Part shown: one piece after another, positions 18,065-25,569 of the stretch | How the letters are laid out: the number at the start of each line of letters is the position of its first letter | Position numbering within the stretch: position 1 is the stretch's first letter | Assembly: GCF_018131005.1 (NCBI RefSeq) | Contig: NZ_JAFCJK010000009.1 | Location: forward strand, 1 to 64,000 | Direction of reading: 5' to 3' | Length of the DNA: 64,000 bases | DNA from: Bradyrhizobium lablabi | GTDB taxonomy: Bacteria > Pseudomonadota > Alphaproteobacteria > Rhizobiales > Xanthobacteraceae | Notes under the pieces: model-generated | What the model was told of the DNA's origin: nothing | Seen by the model: the letters and a program-made list of their open reading frames with translations, nothing else | Database searches by the model: none | Translations under genes and position numbers: made by a program

Positions 18065-18430
18065 TTAGCGGCCCGGAATCGGCAACACCGGCATGATCTC
18101 CACGGAGTCCCCCGGGAAGATGGCGAAGTGCGGGTGATTCTCGAACAGTTTGGCGGCGGCCTCCTGCGAGGGCGCGCGCACCACGGTGAAGCCGGTCAAC
18201 TGGTTGACGACATCAGCGGTCCCACTGGCATCGATCTTCTTGGTCTTGCCGAGCGGGCCGCCCATCTCAACGATCACGCCCTGGTGCTTCTCGACCCAGG
18301 CTCCCCACGCGGCCATCCCCTGTTGCTCCTTGGCGCGCCGTTCAGCCTCCGGCATCGCGTGCCAGGCCGCCATCCGCGCGCCGTTCTTGCTGCCGAGATA
18401 AACGGCGAGGAAGGTGTCGTTGGTGCTCAT
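18065..18430 (-). CDS. YCII-related protein
   Basis: 121 residues with GAGGAGAAGC before ATG 18430. A short alpha/beta YCII-like fold: FLAVYLGSKNGARMAAWHAM, then WVEKHQGVIVEMGGPLGKTK, then LTGFTVVRAPSQEAAAKLF, ending in EIMPVLPIPGR. The DGPF motif is replaced by GGPL. It is the third gene of a minus-strand run whose first gene (start 19396) carries the putative sigma promoter, so it is probably co-transcribed. YCII-related proteins are small dimeric barrel proteins of unclear activity. Confidence 0.82.
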   Translation of the reverse strand: MSTNDTFLAVYLGSKNGARMAAWHAMPEAERRAKEQQGMAAWGAWVEKHQGVIVEMGGPLGKTKKIDASGTADVVNQLTGFTVVRAPSQEAAAKLFENHPHFAIFPGDSVEIMPVLPIPGR

Positions 18431-18475
18431 GCTGCTTCTCCTCTGCGGTTGATAAATTGACGATCGTCGCGTGGC

Positions 18476-18898
18476 TTAACGGAGTGCCCTTCCCCAGCCC
18501 TGCGGCGCCTCGAAAGTAGCAGCGGCTTGCTGCACCTCCTCGGAGAAATCGGACATCTCCTGTACCTGGCGGATCTCGATGATCTCGTTGGCCGAGGCCG
18601 GACACTTCTTGGCCCAATCGATCGCCTCCGCGCGCGAGGCGACGTCGATCATCCAGTAGCCGCCGATCACTTCCTTGGACTCGGTGAAGGGACCATCGGT
18701 GACGACCGGCCTGCCCGTGGCAAACGACACCCGCGCGCCCGATGAGGGCGGATGCAGACCGTCCAGCGTGATCAGCACGCCGGCATCCTTGAGCGCCTGG
18801 TTGTATTTCATCATCGCGGCGACGCGCTCGGGATCGAGATCGATCTCCGGCGGCGCGGTCTCATAGCCAAGCGGGATCATCAGCATCATGAAACGCAT
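18476..18898 (-). CDS. YCII-related DGPF-motif protein
   Basis: 140 residues. The N-terminus MRFMMLMIPLGYET and the middle block RPVVTDGPFTESKEVIGGYW contain the DGPF motif, followed by ASRAEAIDWAKKCP and IEIRQVQEMSDF. DGPF proteins are the standard neighbours of ECF42-type sigma factors. It lies between two other YCII-related genes on the same strand (45-bp and 81-bp gaps) and is probably transcribed from the promoter at 19447-19473. Its biochemical activity is unknown. Confidence 0.88.
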   Translation of the reverse strand: MRFMMLMIPLGYETAPPEIDLDPERVAAMMKYNQALKDAGVLITLDGLHPPSSGARVSFATGRPVVTDGPFTESKEVIGGYWMIDVASRAEAIDWAKKCPASANEIIEIRQVQEMSDFSEEVQQAAATFEAPQGWGRALR

Positions 18899-18979
18899 GT
18901 GGGGTCCTTTGGTTTTCGCGTAACAATCTCGGACTTCCGGTTCATCGCGGAGGCGATCGCCCCGGAATGACGCTGTGCG

Positions 18980-19396
18980 TCACTTCTTCGCAGTCTGCGC
19001 GCGCAGGCGCTCCTCCTGCTCGCGCAGTTCGGGGGTGAGCGCCTCGCCAAAATCCTCGACGGCGAACACCTGGCGGATCTCGACCTCGGAGCCGCCATCG
19101 AACGGCGCGCGCTTCATCCAGTCGAGGGCCTCATCGAGCGACTCGGTCTCGATCATCCAGAAGCCGGCAACGAGGTCGCCGGAGAGGGTGAACGGACCGC
19201 GGGTGACGGTGCCTTGCCCGCCTGCATATTTGATGCGCGCGCCCTTCGCGGTCGGGTGCAATCCCTCGCCGGCCTGCATCACGCCCGCCTTGACCATTTC
19301 CTCGTTGAACTTGCCCATCGCAGTCAGGAGTTCCGTGCTCGGCATGACACCGGCCTCGCTCTCCCTGTTCGCCTTCACGATCACCATGAACTTCAT
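18980..19396 (-). CDS. YCII-related protein, first gene of a three-gene unit
   Basis: 138 residues with AGGAG before ATG 19396. Same fold as the previous gene: MKFMVIVKANRESEAG, then GKFNEEMVKAGVMQAGEGLH, then TVTRGPFTLSGDLVAGFW (RGPF instead of DGPF), then EIRQVFAVEDFGEALTPEL. A copy of the TGTCGG-N17-CGTC signal ends ~50 bp before the start, giving a ~45-base leader. Presumably this unit is activated by the ECF sigma factor encoded at 23718-24992. Confidence 0.88.
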   Translation of the reverse strand: MKFMVIVKANRESEAGVMPSTELLTAMGKFNEEMVKAGVMQAGEGLHPTAKGARIKYAGGQGTVTRGPFTLSGDLVAGFWMIETESLDEALDWMKRAPFDGGSEVEIRQVFAVEDFGEALTPELREQEERLRAQTAKK

Positions 19397-19446
19397 CGTC
19401 CTGTGCTCTCCTGTACCGGGCCGTCGGAGCCCGCGCCTGGCTGAAA

Positions 19447-19473
19447 GACGAAACCGGTCTTAAATTGCCGACA
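19447..19473 (-). promoter_or_regulatory. Putative ECF42-type promoter (YCII operon)
   Basis: On the minus strand TGTCGG, 17 bases, CGTC. The distance from CGTC to the YCII-related start codon is ~50 bp. One of six identically spaced copies between 19 and 27 kb, all on the coding strand in front of a gene. Confidence 0.7.
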
Positions 19474-19536
19474 TCGCCGGGACAATTATTTTCCAGGTCA
19501 TTGACGTCGCAGGCGCGGCAGATTCGCGGCCCGGAA

Positions 19537-19908
19537 TCAGCGCTCCTGCCTGACAAGTGCGCCGTCCAGGTAGGACGGGCCGAAATAGACGTCGACCCGC
19601 TTCACCTTGTCGCCGTCGAAGACGAAGAATTCGGTGTTGCGAAAATTCTTGCCGTCCCTGGCGACGCAGCGATAGGTGACGTAGGCCTCCGGCCCGTCGA
19701 CCATGATCCGCTCGATCTCGTGGCGGCTGATCCAGTCGCTGGTCCGCCAGCACCGCGCGAAATAAGTCGGCTTGTCGATGCCTTCGCCATAGGGCGTGTT
19801 GAAGCAAAATTCCTCTGAAAACGTCTGCTCGACCGTCTTGCGGTCGTTCGCAAGATAGGCGGCGAAGATGGCGCGGATGATCTCCGCCTTGTTGTCGGCC
19901 GCTGCCAT
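19537..19908 (-). CDS. SnoaL/NTF2-like protein
   Basis: 123 residues from ATG 19908 with GGAG five bases upstream. NTF2-like cone fold: IIRAIFAAYLANDRKTVEQT, FCFNTPYGEGIDK, HEIERIMVDGPEAYVTYRC, and FRNTEFFVFDGDKVKRVDVY near the end. Family members include small hydrolases, isomerases and uncharacterised stress proteins; no active-site assignment is safe. It has its own copy of the shared promoter (19980-20006, TGTCGT variant), so it is probably a member of the sigma regulon. Confidence 0.83.
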   Translation of the reverse strand: MAAADNKAEIIRAIFAAYLANDRKTVEQTFSEEFCFNTPYGEGIDKPTYFARCWRTSDWISRHEIERIMVDGPEAYVTYRCVARDGKNFRNTEFFVFDGDKVKRVDVYFGPSYLDGALVRQER

Positions 19909-19979
19909 GTCATCTCCACGCGCTGCGGTCTACGGCGATCGCAGGGAAAATCCCCCAATCGTTGAGACCTCGTCTGGAA

Positions 19980-20006
19980 GACGAACGGCAACGCCCGAAC
20001 ACGACA
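19980..20006 (-). promoter_or_regulatory. Putative ECF42-type promoter (NTF2-like gene)
   Basis: Minus strand TGTCGT, 17 bases, CGTC; the only copy with T instead of G at the sixth base. It predicts a leader of about 65 bases for the gene starting at 19908. Confidence 0.62.
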
Positions 20007-20053
20007 CTAAGGCCGGGAATTTTGCGAGTGCGCGCGCCGGGCCGGAACCGCCC

Positions 20054-20707
20054 TCAGCCCTCCCTCGGCACCATGCCGAAATAGGGCTCGGCCTCTTTGA
20101 GCACGCGGGCGAAGGACGGTCGCGACGTGAGACGCTCCAGATAGGCCGCAAGACGCGGATGTCCGTCGCTGAACGGCTCATTCATGTTGCCGTAGAACAG
20201 GGCCGGCGCGGCCGCGCAGTCGGCCAGCGTGAAGCGCTCGCCCACAGCCCAGCCGCCATCGGCGAGCTGCTGCTCGAGCATCGCATAGGAGGCGCGGAGC
20301 CGCGTCCGCGCTTCGGCCACGCCGTACGGATCCTTTTTGTCGGCCGGGCGCAGCCGGTCGAGCACGATCTTCTGCATCGGCAAATGGACGTAGAGATCGA
20401 ACACGCGGTCGCTTAGCCGCGCTTGAAGCGCGAGCTTGGGATCATCGGGGACGAACCTGGTGGCGCCGGGATAGTGCCGGTCGAGATAGTCGATGATGAC
20501 GCTGGATTCCGGCACCGTCTCTCCCCGCGTGCTGTCGCCGAGCACGGGAAATTTGCCGATCGGCCACAGCCTGAGCAGCGCCGCGCGCTCGGCGGGATCA
20601 CCCAGATTGACCAGGTTTGGCGTGAACGGCGTGCCGTTGTCGTAGAGCGCGATCAGCGCCTTCCAGCAGAACGACGAGAGCGGGTGGTAATGCAGTGTGA
20701 GCGACAT
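20054..20707 (-). CDS. Glutathione S-transferase family protein
   Basis: 217 residues from ATG 20707, preceded by GGGAG at 5-base spacing. The thioredoxin-like N-terminal domain (LTLHYHPLSSFCWKALIALY, then VNLGDPAERAALLRLWPIGK, then PESSVIIDYLDRHYP, residues ~1-80) holds a Ser/Cys pair near residue 10-14 and the conserved ES glutathione-binding pair (~66). The helical C-terminal domain contains FTLADCAAAPALFY. It presumably conjugates glutathione to electrophiles. It has its own copy of the shared promoter and is divergent to the SDR gene. Confidence 0.9.
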   Translation of the reverse strand: MSLTLHYHPLSSFCWKALIALYDNGTPFTPNLVNLGDPAERAALLRLWPIGKFPVLGDSTRGETVPESSVIIDYLDRHYPGATRFVPDDPKLALQARLSDRVFDLYVHLPMQKIVLDRLRPADKKDPYGVAEARTRLRASYAMLEQQLADGGWAVGERFTLADCAAAPALFYGNMNEPFSDGHPRLAAYLERLTSRPSFARVLKEAEPYFGMVPREG

Positions 20708-20739
20708 CGAAACTCCCAATCATTGGTCAGCGGCCACAG

Positions 20740-20766
20740 GACGGGGTGCCGGCGGCCGGGCCGACA
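20740..20766 (-). promoter_or_regulatory. Putative ECF42-type promoter (GST gene)
   Basis: Minus strand TGTCGG, 17 bases, CGTC. CGTC ends 33 bp before ATG 20707, leaving a leader of about 25 bases that includes the GGGAG ribosome-binding site. Confidence 0.7.
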
Positions 20767-20795
20767 TATCGTGCTGGAATTATTTCGCTGGAATC

Positions 20796-20811
20796 CGTGT
20801 CAGTTGACACG
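20796..20811. promoter_or_regulatory. Palindrome between divergent GST and SDR genes
   Basis: Perfect 7-bp arms CGTGTCA and TGACACG around GT. It lies 70 bp before the SDR start and 30 bp behind the GST promoter, a typical operator position for the SDR gene. No adjacent regulator gene explains it. Confidence 0.45.
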
Positions 20812-20880
20812 TCCCGGTAAAGATCGCAGACGGTCTAGCTCGTCCGCAGCCAGCCGTATACCCAAACGATCGACCCCGCC

Positions 20881-21669
20881 ATGACCTCGTCTTCGCCCAA
20901 AGTTGCCCTCGTGACTGGCGCCGCGCGCGGCATTGGGCTGGCAACCGCAAAACGCTTTCTTGCGGAGGGCTGGCGCGTCGCGCTGCTCGACATCGAGGGC
21001 GCATTGCTGGAAAGCGCGGTCGCGGCGCTGAAGACTCCCGGCAACACCCTCGCGCTGACCTGCGACGTCTCCAACGCCGAGGGCGTGGCGGTGGCAATCG
21101 CGGCGATCAACCAGCGCTTTGGCCGGCTGGATGCGCTGGTCAACAATGCGGGCGTGGCGGTGTTCGCGCCGGTGCTGGAGACTCCGGATGCCGACTGGAG
21201 CCGGATCATGGCGGTCAACCTCACCGGCCCGTTCCTGTGCACCAAGGCGGCCGCCCCTTTGATGCGCGAGCATGGCGGCGGCGCGATTGTCAACATCACC
21301 TCGATCTCGGCGGTGCGCGCCTCGACGCTGCGGGCGGCCTACGGCACCAGCAAGGCGGGGCTCGCGCATCTGACCAAGCAGCTTGCGGTGGAGCTCGCAT
21401 CCGTCGGCATCCGCGTCAACGCGGTCGCGCCGGGGCCCGTCGAGACCGCGATGGCGAAGGCGGTGCACACGCCGGAAATCCGCGCCGACTATCACGACGC
21501 AATCCCGCTCAACCGCTACGGGCTGGAAGGCGAGCTGGCCGAAGCGATCTTCTTCCTGTGCTCGGATCGCGCGAGCTACATCACCGGACAGATCCTTGCC
21601 GTCGACGGTGGCTTCGATGCCGCCGGCATCGGGCTTCCGACACTGCGCGGCCAGCGGCGGAACGGCTAA
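20881..21669 (+). CDS. Short-chain dehydrogenase/reductase
   Basis: 262 residues of classical SDR type. The cofactor site TGAARGIG (residues ~12-19), Asp at the end of beta-2 (LLDIEG, favouring NAD(H)), NNAG (~86-89), the catalytic Ser in NITSISAVRAS and YGTSK with the catalytic Tyr and Lys (~155-159), and PG motif (VAPGPVETAM) are all present. It ends with the usual GQILAVDGGF. The substrate is unknown. It is the only plus-strand gene in the sigma cluster and has no copy of the shared promoter on its strand. No strong ribosome-binding site precedes ATG 20881. Confidence 0.9.
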   Translation: MTSSSPKVALVTGAARGIGLATAKRFLAEGWRVALLDIEGALLESAVAALKTPGNTLALTCDVSNAEGVAVAIAAINQRFGRLDALVNNAGVAVFAPVLETPDADWSRIMAVNLTGPFLCTKAAAPLMREHGGGAIVNITSISAVRASTLRAAYGTSKAGLAHLTKQLAVELASVGIRVNAVAPGPVETAMAKAVHTPEIRADYHDAIPLNRYGLEGELAEAIFFLCSDRASYITGQILAVDGGFDAAGIGLPTLRGQRRNG

Positions 21670-21718
21670 CGCGCGATGAGATCAGGATGAATCATCATCG
21701 CGCCCTAGCTTGTTGTTT

Positions 21719-21791
21719 GCGCATGATCTCCGCGCAAACGCTAAGCGTTTGTCGCGAGGGAAAACCGCTACACACTTTTCCGGATCATGCT
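21719..21791. repeat. Dispersed palindromic repeat, copy 2 (inverted)
   Basis: Reverse-complement copy of 12680-12753, sharing the CATGATCTCCGCGCAAACGC block, the GTTTGTCGCGAGGGAAAACC side and a CGGATCATGC end. It is located 50 bp after the SDR gene. Confidence 0.8.
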
Positions 21792-21866
21792 TTAGCGGCT
21801 GACAAATTCCGGCCGCATCCGCCAGCGTAACTGGCGGAGACGATGTCAACCGCAAGGGAACCGCCG

Positions 21867-22301
21867 ATGCGCAAGATGGCGATGAGTATCCTGGCGGTGG
21901 CTGCGCTGGCCACTGCCGTCGCGCCCGCCCGCGCCGAAGTGCGCATTCTCGCGAGCCCCGGCGGACAGGTCGGCCCGTTCCTCGAATTGTTCGAAATGGT
22001 GCGCGCATCGGGCGAGCGCGTCGTGATCGACGGTCCATGCCTGTCGGCCTGCACGCTGGTGCTCTCGATGGTGCCGAACGACCGCATCTGCGTGACGCGG
22101 CGTGCGGTGCTCGGCTTCCACGCCGCGCGCTCCGTCGACCGGCGCGGCCGGATGTATGCCGAGCCGGAAGCATCTCTGGAGGTGCTGGACGCCTATCCAG
22201 CCGCGGTGCGCGGCTGGATCATCCGCCGCGGCGGATTGACGTCGCGGCTATTGCTGCTGCGCGGGCGCGAGCTCGCTGCGATCTATCCGCGGTGCCGGTG
22301 A
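21867..22301 (+). CDS. Exported ClpP-like (COG3904-type) putative periplasmic protease
   Basis: 144 residues from ATG 21867 (ATG 21843, with GGAG upstream, is an alternative). The signal peptide MRKMAMSILAVAALATAV...ARA ends near residue 24. The mature part has GGQVGPFLELFEMVRASGE, then VVIDGPCLSACTLVLS, then VLGFHAA. Ser in CLSAC and His in GFH are where ClpP/SppA-fold predicted periplasmic proteases have their nucleophile and base. The remainder is short and helical. Function is inferred only from this pattern. Confidence 0.65.
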   Translation: MRKMAMSILAVAALATAVAPARAEVRILASPGGQVGPFLELFEMVRASGERVVIDGPCLSACTLVLSMVPNDRICVTRRAVLGFHAARSVDRRGRMYAEPEASLEVLDAYPAAVRGWIIRRGGLTSRLLLLRGRELAAIYPRCR

Positions 22302-22317
22302 GGCGCTCCCTGCGCCG

Positions 22318-22414
22318 GTCATCCTTGAGGTGCTCGCGAAGCGAGCCTCGGCGATGAACAGCCCCGCCGGTGGCCGTCGCCCTTCGAGACGCGCTACGCG
22401 CTCCTCAGGGTGAC
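22318..22414. repeat. Dispersed palindromic repeat (GTCATCCTGAGG type), copy 1
   Basis: GTCATCCTTGAGG at one end and CCTCAGGGTGAC at the other, with GCGAAGCGAGCCTCG inside. The same design is seen at 51282-51375. This is intergenic filler behind the exported protease-like gene, and it forms a strong hairpin that might terminate transcription. Confidence 0.65.
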
Positions 22415-22448
22415 GGTACAGGAGCGCGGCTGCCGACCGAACTGACGC

Positions 22449-22862
22449 CTACGTCCCCTCCATCGGGCAGTTCACCATCCAGGGGATACCGAACTGGTCG
22501 ACACACATGCCGAAGCCGTTGGAGAAGAAGGTCTTGCCGAACGGCATGGTGACGCTGCCGCCCTCGGCGAGCGCCTTGAACCGCCGCTCGGCGTCGGCGG
22601 GATCTTCGACCTGCAGCGAAACGGAAAAGCCCTGCGGCTTCTGGAAATGGCCGGGCGGAGAGTCCGACGCCATGATGATTTCGCCATCGATCGTGATCAT
22701 GGCGTGCATGATCTTGTCTTTCCAGTCCGGCGGCATCTGCATCTCCGGAGGTCCCTCCCCGTAGGGAAACGTCGCCTCGATCTGCGCGCCCAGCACCTTC
22801 TGGTAAAATTTCAGCGCCGCTCCGCAATTGCCGTTGAAGTGGAGATAGGGGTTGACCTGCAT
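22449..22862 (-). CDS. VOC family (PhnB-like glyoxalase/bleomycin resistance fold) protein
   Basis: 137 residues with GGAG before ATG 22862. PhnB-type VOC pattern: VNPYLHFNGNCGAALKFYQK, GPPEMQMPPDWKDKIMHA, GEIIMASD, then FSVSLQVEDPADAERRFKAL and WMVNCPM at the end. Members of this subgroup are metal-binding folds of uncertain reaction. It lies 19 bp behind the SRPBCC gene on the same strand, so it is likely the second gene of the unit driven by the promoter at 23573-23599. Confidence 0.88.
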   Translation of the reverse strand: MQVNPYLHFNGNCGAALKFYQKVLGAQIEATFPYGEGPPEMQMPPDWKDKIMHAMITIDGEIIMASDSPPGHFQKPQGFSVSLQVEDPADAERRFKALAEGGSVTMPFGKTFFSNGFGMCVDQFGIPWMVNCPMEGT

Positions 22863-22881
22863 CGCATGCTCCTTGGGCTAG

Positions 22882-23418
22882 CTACTTTTCGGTCAGCTTT
22901 TTCAGATTGGCGAGACCGGCCTCGAAATCCTTGCCGATCATGTGGTCCAGGTTGATGAACACCTGCATCAGCTTCGACATGAAGACCGCCGGACCATACA
23001 TCGTCCATGTGACGTTGGTCGCATCCTCCTGCGGCAGCATTGTGAATTCGGCGGTGTTGTGCCCCTCGAACGGCTTGAAGAAATCGAGCTTGATGACGAC
23101 CTTCGATGGCGCCGATGCCTCCAGGATCTCCATCCGGCCGGAGCCGACATTCTTGTCGCCGTCCCAGGCATAGACCGCGCCCTTGCCGCTCTCCGTGCCG
23201 CTGTAGCTGCGCTTCATCGCGGGATCCTTGTTTTCGTAGGGCGACCAACGCGTCCACTGGTGGAAGTCGCTGATCAGCGGGAAGATCCGCTCCGCCGGGG
23301 CCCTGATGCTCGCCGCGCGCGTGACCTGCAACGTACTCGACTTGGCCGCCGCGAGGACGAGGACGACCGCAATCGCGATTGCGAGGATGACGGCGATGAT
23401 GGCAACGATCTCGAGCAT
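22882..23418 (-). CDS. Membrane-anchored SRPBCC (polyketide cyclase-like) protein
   Basis: 178 residues. An N-terminal membrane anchor (IVAIIAVILAIAIAVVLVLA, residues ~4-23) is followed by an SRPBCC domain: VTRAASIRAPAERIFPLISD, then FHQWTRWSPYENKDPAM, then GKGAVYAWDGDKNVGSGRM, and a C-terminal helix DFEAGLANLKKLTEK. The fold binds hydrophobic ligands; no ligand is known. First gene of a two-gene unit with the VOC gene. The matching sigma promoter lies unusually far upstream, giving a leader of ~150 bases. Confidence 0.87.
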   Translation of the reverse strand: MLEIVAIIAVILAIAIAVVLVLAAAKSSTLQVTRAASIRAPAERIFPLISDFHQWTRWSPYENKDPAMKRSYSGTESGKGAVYAWDGDKNVGSGRMEILEASAPSKVVIKLDFFKPFEGHNTAEFTMLPQEDATNVTWTMYGPAVFMSKLMQVFINLDHMIGKDFEAGLANLKKLTEK

Positions 23419-23572
23419 GACTGTCTCCGTGAGGATAAATTCAGGAACGATTTAGCGGCGAAAGGAAATCAGGTTTCGCAGGTCGCGCGGCCCTACACCA
23501 TCAGGCCGAGATTGGCTCTTGGAATCGTCGGCATGGCGGGCTCCGCAAGGCCTGGTGACGCTCTGTCGCCAC

Positions 23573-23599
23573 GACGAACGGGCGAACGCAAAGCCGACA
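23573..23599 (-). promoter_or_regulatory. Putative ECF42-type promoter (SRPBCC-VOC unit)
   Basis: Minus strand TGTCGG, 17 bases, CGTC, about 155 bp before ATG 23418. The predicted ~150-base leader contains a 13-codon frame with its own GGAG (23493-23534). Confidence 0.62.
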
Positions 23600-23640
23600 A
23601 ACTGAGCGAGGTTTTTTGTGAGTTCGTCAGAGCCGGGCTC

Positions 23641-23693
23641 ATGCCGGCCATCCACGTCTTCGCTTGCTGCAACAAGGACGTGGAGGCCGGGCA
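23641..23693. repeat. Large hairpin / dispersed repeat behind the sigma gene
   Basis: CCGGCCATCCACGTC and GACGTGGAGGCCGG form a long stem with outer GCC/GGC pairs, a type of intergenic repeat common in Bradyrhizobium. It sits 25 bp past the stop of the sigma gene and could act as its terminator, separating it from the SRPBCC unit. Confidence 0.5.
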
Positions 23694-23717
23694 TGACGAC
23701 GGAGCAAAACCTGACTG

Positions 23718-24992
23718 CTACTTCCCAGCCTTCGCGTTGCGCGGCTGGCTGTCGCGCATCAGGCGGTCGATATGCATGCGGATGTGGGCGGCTTCGGCGG
23801 TGGTGTTGGCGAGCGCGATCGCGCGGTCGAAGGCGACGCGGGCCTCGTCGTTGCGGCCGAGTTGCATCAGGAAGGCGCCGCGCACGCCGAAGTAATGGAA
23901 ATAGTTGGAGAGCCGCGGCGCGAGCGGCTCGATCATCTCGAGCGCAGCCTCGGCGCCCGTCACCTTGGAGACCGCGACCGCGCGGTTGAGCGTCACCACC
24001 GGCGACGGCTGCATGATCTCGAGTGCGCCATAGAGCAGATCGATCTGCTTCCAGTCGGTATCGTCCGGCGTTTCGGCGCGGGCATGCAAGGCGGCGATCG
24101 CCGCCTGCACCTGATAGGGTCCGCTCCTGCGATGCCGCATCGCCTTGTCGATCAGTGCGAGCCCCTCGGCGATCAGCTTCTGGTTCCAAAGGCTGCGGTC
24201 CTGATCCTCGAGCAGGATCACCTGGCCATCCGCATCGAAGCGCGCGGCCGCGCGGGCATGCTGCAGCAACAAGAGCGCCGTCAGCCCCATGATCTCTGGC
24301 TCGCTCTGGAACAGGCGGAGCAGCAACCGCGCCAGGCGGACTGCCTCCTCGCACAGGGGGCTGCGGATTTCCGCGGTGTCGCCGCTTGCCGAATAACCCT
24401 CGTTGAAGATCAGGTAGATCATCGCGGCAACGGAGGCGAGCCGCTCGCTGCGCTCGGCCGCGCCCGGCGTATCGAACGGCACCTTGGCACCGGCGACGCG
24501 CGCCTTCGCCCGCGTGATGCGCTGTTCCATCGCGGCCTCCGAGACCAGGAACGCGCGCGCGATCTGCTTCACGCCGAGGCCGGAGACGATGCGCAGCGCG
24601 AGCGCGATCTGCTGCGTTGCCGGCAGGTCCTTGTGGCAACAGATGAACAGGAGCCGCAGGATATCGTCGCGGTAATGCGAGCCATCGAGCCGTTCGGCGA
24701 TCTCGTCCTCGGCGTCGTCAAGGTCGGAGATCGCCCGGTCATCCTCGGGCAGCGGCTGCTGCTTCTTGTTGCGTCTGATATCGTCGATGGCGACGTTGCG
24801 GCCGACCATGATCAGCCACGCCGCGGCATCGCGCGGCGGGCCGTTCTGCGGCCAGCTCTTCAACGCCCGCAGGCAGGCATTCTGAAACGCTTCCTCGGCG
24901 GTATCGAGATCACGGAAATAGCGCAGGAGGGCGCCGACCGCCTGGGGACGCGCCGAGGTCAGCGCGGCATCGATCCAGGCGGTATCGGTCAC
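23718..24992 (-). CDS. ECF42-type RNA polymerase sigma factor with long C-terminal extension
   Basis: 424 residues. Sigma region 2 at ~10-80 (LDTAEEAFQNACLRALKSW, then AAWLIMVGRNVAIDDIRRNK). Region 4 at ~108-170 (LPATQQIALALRIVSGLG, then IARAFLVSEAAMEQRITRAK). Then a DUF6596-like part beginning AAMIYLIFNEGYSAS (~190-290) and a TPR-like tail (ALEMIEPLAPRLSNYFHYFG, then FLMQLGRNDEARVAFDRAI). This architecture defines ECF42-like factors, which lack an anti-sigma gene and are thought to be controlled through the extension and a partner DGPF protein. The start overlaps the upstream DGPF gene stop by four bases. Six matching promoters around it suggest a compact regulon including its own operon. 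Confidence 0.93.
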   Translation of the reverse strand: MTDTAWIDAALTSARPQAVGALLRYFRDLDTAEEAFQNACLRALKSWPQNGPPRDAAAWLIMVGRNVAIDDIRRNKKQQPLPEDDRAISDLDDAEDEIAERLDGSHYRDDILRLLFICCHKDLPATQQIALALRIVSGLGVKQIARAFLVSEAAMEQRITRAKARVAGAKVPFDTPGAAERSERLASVAAMIYLIFNEGYSASGDTAEIRSPLCEEAVRLARLLLRLFQSEPEIMGLTALLLLQHARAAARFDADGQVILLEDQDRSLWNQKLIAEGLALIDKAMRHRRSGPYQVQAAIAALHARAETPDDTDWKQIDLLYGALEIMQPSPVVTLNRAVAVSKVTGAEAALEMIEPLAPRLSNYFHYFGVRGAFLMQLGRNDEARVAFDRAIALANTTAEAAHIRMHIDRLMRDSQPRNAKAGK

Positions 24993-25357
24993 GTTCCAGC
25001 CCTCCCCGGGTTGAAGACGCCGACCGGGCGGATCTCATAGGCGCCGCCGGGATTGGCGGCGCCGAGATCGCGTGCCACATCCAGCGCCTCGTCAAGGTCC
25101 TTGCAGTCGACGATGTAGAAACCGAGCAGTTGCTCCTTGGTTTCGGCGAAAGGGCCGTCCAGCACCAGCGGCGGGTCGTCCTTGCGCATCGTAGTGGCCG
25201 CCGTAGTCGGCAACAGCCGCGCCACCGGGCCGAGCCGGCCCTGCCTTGCGAGCTTCTCCTGCACGAGGGACAATTTTTGCATCACCGACGCGTCCTGCTC
25301 CTTGCTCCAGGAACCGACCATGTCTTCGTCGTGATAGCAGAGGATGGCGTACAGCAT
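24989..25357 (-). CDS. DGPF-motif YCII-related partner of the ECF sigma factor
   Basis: 122 residues from ATG 25357 (MLYAILCYHDEDMVGSWSKE), the usual family start, with GGAG 11 bases upstream. An in-frame ATG 25378 would be almost leaderless relative to the promoter at 25385-25411. The DGPF motif lies in PPLVLDGPFAETKEQLLGFY; the tail reads GGAYEIRPVGVFNP. It is translationally coupled to the sigma gene (ATGA overlap). The arrangement is the hallmark of ECF42 loci; a role in sensing or modulating the sigma factor is suspected, not shown. Confidence 0.9.
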   Translation of the reverse strand: MLYAILCYHDEDMVGSWSKEQDASVMQKLSLVQEKLARQGRLGPVARLLPTTAATTMRKDDPPLVLDGPFAETKEQLLGFYIVDCKDLDEALDVARDLGAANPGGAYEIRPVGVFNPGRAGT

Positions 25358-25384
25358 CGAAAGGGCATCTCCGTTCATCTCAAG

Positions 25385-25411
25385 GACGCACGATTATGCC
25401 CGTTACCGACA
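25385..25411 (-). promoter_or_regulatory. Putative ECF42-type autoregulated promoter (DGPF-sigma operon)
   Basis: Minus strand TGTCGG, 17 bases, CGTC. The expected start point ~7 bases after CGTC gives a leader of ~20 bases to ATG 25357. Predicts positive autoregulation of the sigma operon. Confidence 0.72.
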
Positions 25412-25569
25412 AGGGCGCGAAAGAAATTTTGCCCACGGTTCCGGCACCTGGAGCATTATCGGTTCTGATGGAATCAGAACCGAAGCCTTGTATTCTGGTT
25501 TTGACGCGTTTTCTTCACGCGAACCGGTGGGCCGCTTCGCTCGAAAACGCTCTGGTTGGAGGTACCGAA

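Noticed and set aside
23493..23675. A 60-codon minus-strand frame between the sigma gene and the SRPBCC gene
   Set aside because: Its first half lies in a dispersed repeat hairpin and upstream of the predicted promoter; only the last 13 codons could be in the transcript.
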